Positions 15,544-22,960 of a stretch of 64,000 nucleotides of DNA are shown in pieces (the stretch's first letter is position 1; each line of letters begins with the position of its first letter). The notes under the pieces were generated by a model, which was not told where the DNA came from, made no database searches, and was given only the letters and a program-made list of their open reading frames with translations. The stretch is from assembly GCA_035764005.1 (NCBI GenBank), contig DASTZZ010000025.1, forward strand, positions 62,001 to 126,000, written 5' to 3'. A program made the position numbers and the translations under genes. This DNA is from Terriglobales bacterium (GTDB taxonomy: Bacteria > Acidobacteriota > Terriglobia > Terriglobales > Acidobacteriaceae).

Positions 15544-16929
15544 GTGCCTCACGTCCAAAAGCAGCTAAGATACTGGCGCGAGTCTCTCGACTCGCCTGAT
15601 GACATCTCCACAGTGAAACAGGTACTCGAAGCTCCGGAAGTTCAAAGCGCTGCTGCAGCACCGGCTCCGCAATTAGTTGTTCCAGAGCCGCCAAAACACG
15701 GCAGAGCGATGACCTGGTGGGGCTTGGGCTTGGTGGCGGTTGCTTTGATAGCTGTCCTGACCTTCAGAGCTGTTCGCCGTTCCGAGCCACTCGCAAATTC
15801 CGCAGCTTCGATATTTACCGTACAACGAGCTGATTTCGTTCGCACCGTTCGGCTCACCGGAACAGTTGAGGCAGTCAATTTCCTTGCCATCGCCGCTCCC
15901 CGCCTCTCCGGACCCGGATTGGGAACCTTGGTGATCACGAAACTGATGCCAAGCGGAAGCCACGTCAAGAAAGGTGACCTTCTGGTTCAGTTCGATCAAC
16001 AGCAGCAAATTCGAAATGCACTCGACCAGGAAGCGACCTACCAGGATTTCGTCGAACAGATAAACAAGAAGAAGGCTGATCAAGCAGCCACGAAAGCCGC
16101 CGACGACAGTGCGCTGCATCAGGCGGAGAACGACGTAAATTCCGCCGCGTTCGAAGTCAAACGCAACGAGATTCTCTCCAAAATCGACGCTGAAAAGAAC
16201 AATCTCGCCTACGAGCAAGCCAAAGCAACCTACGAGCAGCTAAAGAAGACGTTCGCGCTGAAGCGCCAGGCCGCTGCGGCAGAGCTGAAGTCTCTGGAGA
16301 TCCAACGTGATCGTGCTCGCGACGCGATGGACTACGCGCGCAAGAACACCACGAGGCTTGAGATTCACGCGCCCATCGATGGCATCGTGGTGCTGAACAC
16401 CATCTGGAAGGGCGGGCAGATGGGTGAGGTTCAGGAAGGCGACGAAGTTCGCGCCGGCATTCCCTTCATGCAGATCGTGAATCCCGGCGCGATGCAGGTG
16501 CGCGCGCGGGTGAATCAGGCCGACGTCTCGATGCTACACGTGGGTCAACCAGTACGCGTTGGTCTGGACGCATATCCGGATCTGTCATTCAAGGGCAAAG
16601 TCGATCGCATCGCCGCTATCGGCGTCACCAGCAGTCTGAACGACCGCGTCCGATCATTCAACGTGCTGTTCTCGATCGAAGGCTCCGATGCTCGACTCAT
16701 GCCCGATCTGTCTGCGTCACTCGATGTAGAACTTGAGCGCATCCCGAACTCGCTCATCGTTCCACGTGATGCCGTTGTGAGCTCCGGAAATGAGCACTAC
16801 GTTGTACTCGATTCCGCGTCGCGCTCGTCTCGCGAGCCGGTTCATATCAAGGCAGAGAACGATACCCAAGCAGCGATTTCCGGAATCTCGGAAGGTACAC
16901 GCGTGCTGCGCAATGTGAGCCAGCAATGA
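15544..16929 (+). CDS. Efflux periplasmic adaptor (HlyD/MacA-like), first of three
   Basis: The protein has one membrane helix (WWGLGLVAVALIAVLTF, residues about 60-76). It continues with the split lipoyl halves (LVITKLMPSGSHVKKGDLLVQFD and APIDGIVVLN), a long alpha-hairpin of charged heptads, and beta-barrel/membrane-proximal domains (VRARVNQADVSMLHVGQPVRVGLDA). It would link an inner-membrane transporter to TolC. The GTG start at 15544 gives 461 aa; GTG 15613 is a possible shorter start, as neither has a strong ribosome binding site. The stop overlaps the next adaptor by ATGA. Confidence 0.9.
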   Translation: MPHVQKQLRYWRESLDSPDDISTVKQVLEAPEVQSAAAAPAPQLVVPEPPKHGRAMTWWGLGLVAVALIAVLTFRAVRRSEPLANSAASIFTVQRADFVRTVRLTGTVEAVNFLAIAAPRLSGPGLGTLVITKLMPSGSHVKKGDLLVQFDQQQQIRNALDQEATYQDFVEQINKKKADQAATKAADDSALHQAENDVNSAAFEVKRNEILSKIDAEKNNLAYEQAKATYEQLKKTFALKRQAAAAELKSLEIQRDRARDAMDYARKNTTRLEIHAPIDGIVVLNTIWKGGQMGEVQEGDEVRAGIPFMQIVNPGAMQVRARVNQADVSMLHVGQPVRVGLDAYPDLSFKGKVDRIAAIGVTSSLNDRVRSFNVLFSIEGSDARLMPDLSASLDVELERIPNSLIVPRDAVVSSGNEHYVVLDSASRSSREPVHIKAENDTQAAISGISEGTRVLRNVSQQ

Positions 16930-18182
16930 AGTCCTTCATCAAGAAGCGAAGGTGGTTGCTCGGCAGTGGTTTCATTGTGGTACTGGCGGCAGTCGTCTTC
17001 GTCTCCGTTCGTTCCTCGCATGCAGCAGCAACTGCGATTCCGACCGCGGAAGTCCGTCGCGGCGAGTTCGTGGACTATCTCTCTATTCGCGGAGAGATCA
17101 AAGCGCGCGAATCAAAAACGCTCACCGCTCCTTCCGCAGCAGGAGACTTACAAATCATCAAGCTCGCGCACACCGGTCAGCAGGTGAAGGCCGGAGACGT
17201 AGTTGTCCAGTTCGACACCACTACGGTGCAGCGCACGCTCGAACAGAAGCGTACCGATCTCGCCTCCGCCGAAGCTCAGATACGCCAGCAGGAAGCGCAA
17301 GAGCACATGACCGAGGAGCAGAACCTGACCGACTCGCTCGCGGCCAAGTACAACGTTGAGAGCGCGCGCCTCGATGCCAGCAAAGCCGAAATTCTGTCGG
17401 TCATCGACGGTGAGAAAAACAAGTTAGCTTTGGCTTCATCGCAGGAAAAATATCGCGAGGCGCAAACCAAGCTCGATTCCGGAAAGGTCGGCTCCGCTGC
17501 GGACATCGCGCAACAAAAGAAGAAGCGCGACAAAGCTCTCTTCGACGTTCGACTCGCCGAGCACCAGATCGCTTCCCTCACCTTGCGCGCTCCCAGCGAT
17601 GGCGTAGTTACCCTTTTACCGAATTTTCGTTCCGTGATGTTTGGCGGCAATGCTCCTGATTTTCGTGAAGGAGATCACGCCTGGCCGGGGGCCGCAATCG
17701 CCGAAATTCCCGACTTGAGTTCGGTTCGATTCGAAGCGCGAATTGAGGAAGCCGATCGTGGCAAGCTCAAAGCCGGCCAGAGCGGAACCGTGCACGTCGA
17801 TGCCGTTCCCGATACCGATTTTTCCGGATCGGTACGCAGCATCAGCACGATTGCTCAATTGGATTTTACGAACTGGCCGCCGGCGAAGAACTTCACGCTC
17901 GACCTCAAGATGGATCGCACCGACACGCGCATCCGGCCAGGGATGAAGGCGAATGCGCGCATCGCCGTCGAGACTATTCCCGATTCGATACTCATTCCGC
18001 CGCAGGCAATCTTCCCCAAAAATGGTTCGAGTGTGGTGTACGTTCAGAACGGCCGAAAGTTCGACGAAAAGACGGTGCGCGTGGGGCGGCGCAGTGGTGA
18101 TACGGTTCAGGTCATTGATGGACTGCGCCCGGGCGAGCGCGTTGCGCTGAAGAATCCAACGGAGCTGGCGCAGAACAAATGA
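16926..18182 (+). CDS. Efflux periplasmic adaptor, second of three
   Basis: 418 aa, with an N-terminal signal anchor (WLLGSGFIVVLAAVVFVSV) and the same lipoyl-hairpin-barrel order as its neighbours. The first lipoyl half is LQIIKLAHTGQQVKAGDVVVQFD and the second is LRAPSDGVVTLLPN. An insert (MFGGNAPDFREGDHAWPGAAIAE) follows the second lipoyl half and is shared in kind with the third adaptor but not the first. Overlaps of 4 bases on both sides (16926-16929 and 18179-18182) couple its translation. Confidence 0.9.
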   Translation: MKSFIKKRRWLLGSGFIVVLAAVVFVSVRSSHAAATAIPTAEVRRGEFVDYLSIRGEIKARESKTLTAPSAAGDLQIIKLAHTGQQVKAGDVVVQFDTTTVQRTLEQKRTDLASAEAQIRQQEAQEHMTEEQNLTDSLAAKYNVESARLDASKAEILSVIDGEKNKLALASSQEKYREAQTKLDSGKVGSAADIAQQKKKRDKALFDVRLAEHQIASLTLRAPSDGVVTLLPNFRSVMFGGNAPDFREGDHAWPGAAIAEIPDLSSVRFEARIEEADRGKLKAGQSGTVHVDAVPDTDFSGSVRSISTIAQLDFTNWPPAKNFTLDLKMDRTDTRIRPGMKANARIAVETIPDSILIPPQAIFPKNGSSVVYVQNGRKFDEKTVRVGRRSGDTVQVIDGLRPGERVALKNPTELAQNK

Positions 18183-19483
18183 AGACCAAGCGTCGCATCA
18201 TCGCGTCCGCAATCGTGCTGGTGATTGCTGTATTTATCGGCAAAGGTATTGTTAATGCGGCGCGCAGTCTCTCGACACCAGAGGCGCCGATTCCGACCGC
18301 TCGCGTCGAACGCGGAGATGTTCAGATCGACGTCTTCACCTCTGGCGAGCTGCGAGCCCCGCACAGCATCTCTCTCATCGCGCCTTCCGTGAACGGAACA
18401 CTTCAGATCGTCTCAATGGCGAGCACCGGAGCAGCGGTAAAGCCCGGCGACGTGGTTATCCAGTTCGATCCCAGCGAGCAGCAATACAACTTCGAGCAGG
18501 CCGAATCGCAGTTGCGGCAGGCGGAGCAGGACATTACGAAAGCCAAAGCTGATGCCGCTGTTCAGGCTGCACAGGATCAGACCGATCTGCTGAAGGCGCG
18601 CTTCGATGTGCGCCGCGCCGAGCTTGAGGTCGGTCGCAATGAGCTTGTGAGCTCCATTGACGCGGAGAAGAACAATCTTGCCCTCGAAGAAGCCAAGCGC
18701 AAGTTGGCGCAGCTCGAGCAGGACGTGAAGTCGCGCGCAACTTCGGGCCAAGCCGGTATTCGCGTGCTCGAAGAGAAGCGCAACGCCGCGCGTTTGGCGA
18801 TGGACGTGGCGAAGCACAACATCGAGAACATGACTCTCAAATCGACGATCTCGGGCATCGTTGCTGCCAAAGAAAATCGCGACACCCTTGGAGGAATTTG
18901 CTGCTTCCCGGGAATGGTCTTGCCGGAGTATCGCGCCGGCGACCTGGTTCAGTCCGGGCGCGTTCTCGCCGATGTGCTCGACATCGATCAGATGGAAGTA
19001 CAGGCCAAGGTGAGCGAGACCGACCGGTCGAATATCGCTCCCAACGAAAGCGCCGAAGTTCAGATCGACGCCCATCCGGGCGAAGTCTTGCCGGCCAAGG
19101 TGAAGACCGTTGCCGGCCTTGCTCCACACGACTTCTGGGGTGGTAACTCGCAAGCCAAGTTCCCGGCGACATTCCAGCTTGAACGCAATTCGCCTGATCT
19201 GCGTCCTGGCATCTCGGCGCTCGTAAAGGTACATGGGGTGCGTTTGAGCGACGTTCTGTATTTGCCTGCGCAATCGCTGTTCGACAAAGACGGAAAGCCC
19301 GTTGTCTATGTGAAACACGGAGACGATTTCCAGGCCACTGCGGTGAAAGTGAAGTACCGCAGCGAAAGCCGCATTGTTATCGAAGGTCTGCAGGAAGGGA
19401 CCGAGGTTTCCGTTATAAATCCCACCAATAAGCAGAAGTCAGGACCACGCTCCAGTTCGATGCTGGCGAGCGGAGCACTGTAA
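18179..19483 (+). CDS. Efflux periplasmic adaptor, third of three
   Basis: 434 aa, with a signal anchor (IIASAIVLVIAVFIGKGIV), lipoyl halves LQIVSMASTGAAVKPGDVV and LKSTISGIVAAKEN, and a hairpin with the repeated 'SSIDAEKNNLALEEAK' heptads. The insert contains GGICCFPGMVLPEYRAGD, with a cysteine pair absent from the other two adaptors, followed by the barrel domain. Paralogy with the two preceding genes is clear from the shared 'EILS/ELVS-ID-EKNNLA' hairpin sequence. It ends one base before the permease start (TAATG). Confidence 0.9.
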   Translation: MKTKRRIIASAIVLVIAVFIGKGIVNAARSLSTPEAPIPTARVERGDVQIDVFTSGELRAPHSISLIAPSVNGTLQIVSMASTGAAVKPGDVVIQFDPSEQQYNFEQAESQLRQAEQDITKAKADAAVQAAQDQTDLLKARFDVRRAELEVGRNELVSSIDAEKNNLALEEAKRKLAQLEQDVKSRATSGQAGIRVLEEKRNAARLAMDVAKHNIENMTLKSTISGIVAAKENRDTLGGICCFPGMVLPEYRAGDLVQSGRVLADVLDIDQMEVQAKVSETDRSNIAPNESAEVQIDAHPGEVLPAKVKTVAGLAPHDFWGGNSQAKFPATFQLERNSPDLRPGISALVKVHGVRLSDVLYLPAQSLFDKDGKPVVYVKHGDDFQATAVKVKYRSESRIVIEGLQEGTEVSVINPTNKQKSGPRSSSMLASGAL

Positions 19484-20772
19484 TGGCTGCTCCGACGATA
19501 TCGCTGGCCGCAATCCGCCAATTCAAGGCTCGTTATCTTCCCGATCTGGGACTTGGCTTCCAGAACCTGCTCCTTCACAAGCTGCGCTCGCTCTTGACGA
19601 TGCTCGGCATGATCTTCGGTGTCGCCGCTGTGATCGCCATGCTTTCGATTGGCGCCGGAGCGCGCCAGCAGGCGATGGCCTTCATCGAGCAGTTGGGCGT
19701 GCGCAACCTCATCGTGGAAGCACATGAGGCGAATTCATGGCAGGACTGGCAGGAGGCGCGCAAGACTTCTCCGGGTTTGACCCTGCAAGACTATCGCGTA
19801 ATCCGCGCCACTACACGCGACGTAGTTGCATCCACGCCTCGCAAGAAATTCGTTCCAACGAAATTGCTGCCCAAGGCGCAAGGAGATGCCCCTCTCATTT
19901 ATGGCGTCGAGCCGAGTTATCTGAACATTGCCGGTCTGCGCATTGTGTCTGGACGATTCTTCGATGAAGAAGACGCCGGCTCGGCGGCAAACGTCGCGGT
20001 GCTGGGCGAGGCGGCGCGATTTGCGCTGTTTCCGCAGCAAGATCCAGTTGGCAAGTACATCAAGGTAAATGACCAATGGCTGCACGTGATCGGAGTGGCA
20101 GGTCCTCAGATGACTTCAGGCGGCGCAATCGAGGGTGTTTCAAGCCAGGATCTGAACAATCTGATTTACGTTCCGCTCAATTGCGCGATGCTGCGCCTCG
20201 AAGATAATCGCAGCGGCTTCCGCGATGAGATCGATGGCATCTATCTCCAGCTTGCTTCCGCAGACGATAGCCCCACGGTCGCAGAGATGGTTCGCGGCGT
20301 TCTGAACGTCTCGCATCACGGCCGATCAGATTTCGGCATTCTAGTTCCCGCCGAACTGCTGGCACAGCAGAAGCGCACGCAGCGCGTCTTCAACCTGGTG
20401 ATGGTCGCCATTGCTTCGATCTCGTTGCTGGTCGGCGGCATTGGGATCATGAATATCATGCTCGCCAACATCCTCGAACGTACACGCGAAATCGGCGTTC
20501 GGCGCGCAATTGGCGCGCGCCGCAGCGACGTCGTTCGTCAGTTCCTGGTGGAAGCGGTCCTGATCTCGTTCGTGGGGGGAATGCTCGGTATCGTTTTGGG
20601 AATGACGATGTCGAAGACCATCGCTGTGCTTGCTGGGTGGTCCACGGTCACCAGCATCAGCTCTATTGTGTTGTCCTTCGCATTCTCGGTTTCCGTTGGA
20701 TTGATCTTTGGTCTCTATCCTGCGGTCAAAGCCGCCAAGCTCGATCCGGTTGAAGCGATTCGCTACGAATAA
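19483..20772 (+). CDS. MacB-like ABC permease (FtsX fold), ATPase domain absent
   Basis: 429 aa: a first helix (LRSLLTMLGMIFGVAAVIAMLSIG), a periplasmic MacB core (residues about 65-290), then three helices. The FtsX signature GGIGIMNIMLANILERTREIGVRRAIGARRSDV is clear, and the C-terminal ending KLDPVEAIRYE is typical. This is the permease half only, with no Walker motifs. Family members need an LolD/MacB-type ATPase, but none is encoded in this operon, so it must be supplied from elsewhere. The context (three adaptors before, TolC after) indicates a tripartite efflux pump or exporter. Confidence 0.92.
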   Translation: MAAPTISLAAIRQFKARYLPDLGLGFQNLLLHKLRSLLTMLGMIFGVAAVIAMLSIGAGARQQAMAFIEQLGVRNLIVEAHEANSWQDWQEARKTSPGLTLQDYRVIRATTRDVVASTPRKKFVPTKLLPKAQGDAPLIYGVEPSYLNIAGLRIVSGRFFDEEDAGSAANVAVLGEAARFALFPQQDPVGKYIKVNDQWLHVIGVAGPQMTSGGAIEGVSSQDLNNLIYVPLNCAMLRLEDNRSGFRDEIDGIYLQLASADDSPTVAEMVRGVLNVSHHGRSDFGILVPAELLAQQKRTQRVFNLVMVAIASISLLVGGIGIMNIMLANILERTREIGVRRAIGARRSDVVRQFLVEAVLISFVGGMLGIVLGMTMSKTIAVLAGWSTVTSISSIVLSFAFSVSVGLIFGLYPAVKAAKLDPVEAIRYE

Positions 20773-20793
20773 GGTACTTTGGGAGATTTTCTG

Positions 20794-22440
20794 ATGAAGT
20801 CTGCAGTCCTGCGTGTTTTAGCACTACTCGCTGTTATCAATGTTGCGTCAGCGTTGAGCGCTCAGACGTTCCCGGCGCCCGATTACTTTCGCCAAGCGTT
20901 CAGCTTTCCACACGTCCAGACGCAGCTCTCGGGCCCGCAAAGCCTCGATGAATACATTGTCAACGGGAAACTCCACCTATCGTTGCAGGACGCGATTCGC
21001 TTGATGCTGCTCAACAACACCGAAGTGCGGATCAGTCAGGGGCAGCTCGATCAGACCTCTTTTGGAATCGGCAGAGCATATTCGAACTTTGATCCGGTTC
21101 TCAATGCCAGTTTCCTGCCACAACGTTCAAGTGAGCCGACCACCACTGCTCTGGCGGGCGCACAAACGCTGAGTCAGCTGCAGCAAAGCACGAACGTCTC
21201 CTACAACCAGCAATTCCAAAGTGGGACAAACTTTTCTCTCGGTTTCAGCACCCAGCGCTTTACCACCAACAGCAGCTTCGCTCTTTTCAATCCATCGTTC
21301 ACTTCCGGCGCCACATTCACGGTCGGGCAACATCTGCTCCGCGGACGCGGATACGTTGTGAACCACGGTCCAATTCTTATTGCCCAGCGCAATGTGAAGC
21401 AGGCGAGAGCTAACTTTGAAGCGCAACTGAACGATTCGATTCTCGGCGTGATCAATCAGTATTGGAATCTCGTAGAAGCGCAAAAGAATCTCGCCGTCGT
21501 GCAAGACTCGCTGCATTTAGCCGAGGAATCGTACAAGCACGACAAGCGCGCGCTGGAACTTGGCGCGCTATCGCCGCTCGACATCTATCGCTCCGAAGCT
21601 ACGGTCGCGCAACGCAGGCTGCAGGTGATTCAAGCGGAATACGCGGTGAAGCCGCTCGAAGACCAGTTCCGCCGCACCATCGGCGCCGATCTCGATTCGC
21701 GCGCCGGAGCTCTTGATCTTGACCTCGTCCAGAACGCTGAAGTCTCAGGCGATCTGATGTCGGAGGACATTCCAACAGCTATAGAGACCGCGCTCAGCAA
21801 GCGTCCCGAATTGGAAGCGGTGCGCCAACAGCTTGCGAACGATGACACCAGCGTCTATATCGCTCACAATAGCCTCCAACCCGACCTCAGCCTCACTGGC
21901 GCATACACGTCGAACGGAATCGGCGGCAATGTGATCGATACATCGAGCGGAGCTCCTGTTGTGGTGGCGCGCGGAGGTTTGCTCGATGCCCTCGGGCAAG
22001 TGGGCGGATTCGGATTCCCCACCTACAGCGTTGGACTGAATCTGCGGCTGCCAATTAAGAATCGTCAGGCGGAAGCCGACCTCGGTTCTGCTCTTGTATC
22101 GAAGCGAACTGATCTCTATCAATTTCGTTCACGTCAACAGGCCATCACGCTGGAGGTCCGCAACGCCGTTCACCAGCTTGAGGTCAGCAAGCTCTCGCTT
22201 TCCGCCGCTGCCGACGCTCTCGATCTCGCAAAGAAAACTCTGGCAGCCGATCAGCGCAAGTACGAGCTAGGCGCTGAGACGATCTTCTTCGTGCTCGACG
22301 CGCAGAGTACGGTTCAGCAGGCCGAACAGAGCTACCTGCAGGCACAGATCGGGTACCAGCTTGCGCTTGCTCAACTCGATCACGCAACCGGCAATCTACT
22401 CGAGCACAATCGTGTGCTCATCGCCGATTCGATTCACTGA
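20794..22440 (+). CDS. TolC-family outer-membrane efflux channel
   Basis: Signal peptide (to about ...SALSAQ), then two TolC repeats. Each carries the long coiled-coil pairs that form the periplasmic tunnel: residues about 195-290 (SILGVINQYWNLVEAQKNLAVVQDSLHLAEES...) and about 430-530 (AITLEVRNAVHQLEVSKLSLSAAADAL...). The ATG at 20794 is chosen because GGGAG (20781-20785) is 8 bases upstream; the TTG at 20779 lacks a site. The length is 548 aa, longer than E. coli TolC because of an N-terminal extension. It ends the efflux operon. Confidence 0.93.
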   Translation: MKSAVLRVLALLAVINVASALSAQTFPAPDYFRQAFSFPHVQTQLSGPQSLDEYIVNGKLHLSLQDAIRLMLLNNTEVRISQGQLDQTSFGIGRAYSNFDPVLNASFLPQRSSEPTTTALAGAQTLSQLQQSTNVSYNQQFQSGTNFSLGFSTQRFTTNSSFALFNPSFTSGATFTVGQHLLRGRGYVVNHGPILIAQRNVKQARANFEAQLNDSILGVINQYWNLVEAQKNLAVVQDSLHLAEESYKHDKRALELGALSPLDIYRSEATVAQRRLQVIQAEYAVKPLEDQFRRTIGADLDSRAGALDLDLVQNAEVSGDLMSEDIPTAIETALSKRPELEAVRQQLANDDTSVYIAHNSLQPDLSLTGAYTSNGIGGNVIDTSSGAPVVVARGGLLDALGQVGGFGFPTYSVGLNLRLPIKNRQAEADLGSALVSKRTDLYQFRSRQQAITLEVRNAVHQLEVSKLSLSAAADALDLAKKTLAADQRKYELGAETIFFVLDAQSTVQQAEQSYLQAQIGYQLALAQLDHATGNLLEHNRVLIADSIH

Positions 22441-22960
22441 CGGGAAATTTCTTTCCGCGCTTAGAGAAGTCGGCAGTACGGCATTCCGCGTGCTCACAGC
22501 AGTCGCGACCAACCGCGGACTTTCCGCTTGACAATCGACAAGATCCGGGATAGCACAAGAGTATGGGGCTATTTTCCCAATTTCGGAATGCAACCGTGGA
22601 CCGAGGTGCTTTCATTCTCAAATGGAACTCGGGGGTTAACGCCGAAAGTGCTGGGGTTAACGCCGTGGAAATTTCGGGGTTAACGCCGTGGAAAACTGGG
22701 CGTTTACCCCGTGGAAATTCCGGGGTTAACCCCGGGGTTCAATTCGGCTATTCGGATCGTGAAATCGACGCCAGCATGTGGCGGAACTCTCGTTGTGTGT
22801 TCGGTTTAAATCGGCAAATGCCAAGACATCCTCGTCGTCTGTTGACGCAAGATATTGCGCATGGTCGTTTCGGCGTGATTTACTGCCAGCCTGAAACGAT
22901 TTAGCCGTCTAGTGGGAGCTTTCGCGCCGTTCACAAAATGACTCTTCAGGAATCCAATCG
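22441..22960. other. Gap before the GH3 gene; no gene apart from a tandem repeat block
   Basis: This 520-base gap holds a TTGACA at 22528-22533 with a poor -10 (TAGCAC) 17 bases on, a possible weak promoter for the GH3 gene. It also holds the GGGGTTAACGCC repeat block at 22632-22740. A 113-codon ORF runs through the repeat but has repeat-derived, low-complexity sequence and is not accepted as a gene. Confidence 0.6.
22632..22740. repeat. Tandem repeat block, GGGGTTAACGCCGTGGAAAT units
   Basis: Units beginning at 22632, 22653, 22676, about 22698, 22722 and 22734 share GGGGTTAAC followed by GCC or CCC and usually GTGGAAA. The spacing is 21-24 bases, except the last unit at 12. One unit reads GGGCGTTTACCCC and another ends in the perfect palindrome GGGGTTAACCCC. 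The units contain the HpaI-like GTTAAC centre, so each is also a small inverted repeat. The period is too short and too variable for a CRISPR array. Confidence 0.75.

Noticed and set aside
15419-15694. 91-codon minus-strand ORF before the first adaptor
   Set aside because: It overlaps the adaptor start, has no recognisable domain and no ribosome binding site.
22632-22740. Possible CRISPR array
   Set aside because: The period is 21-24 bases with no spacers of constant length, and no cas genes are present.
22563-22904. 113-codon ORF through the GGGGTTAACGCC repeats
   Set aside because: Most of its sequence is translated repeat, with no ribosome binding site or family.
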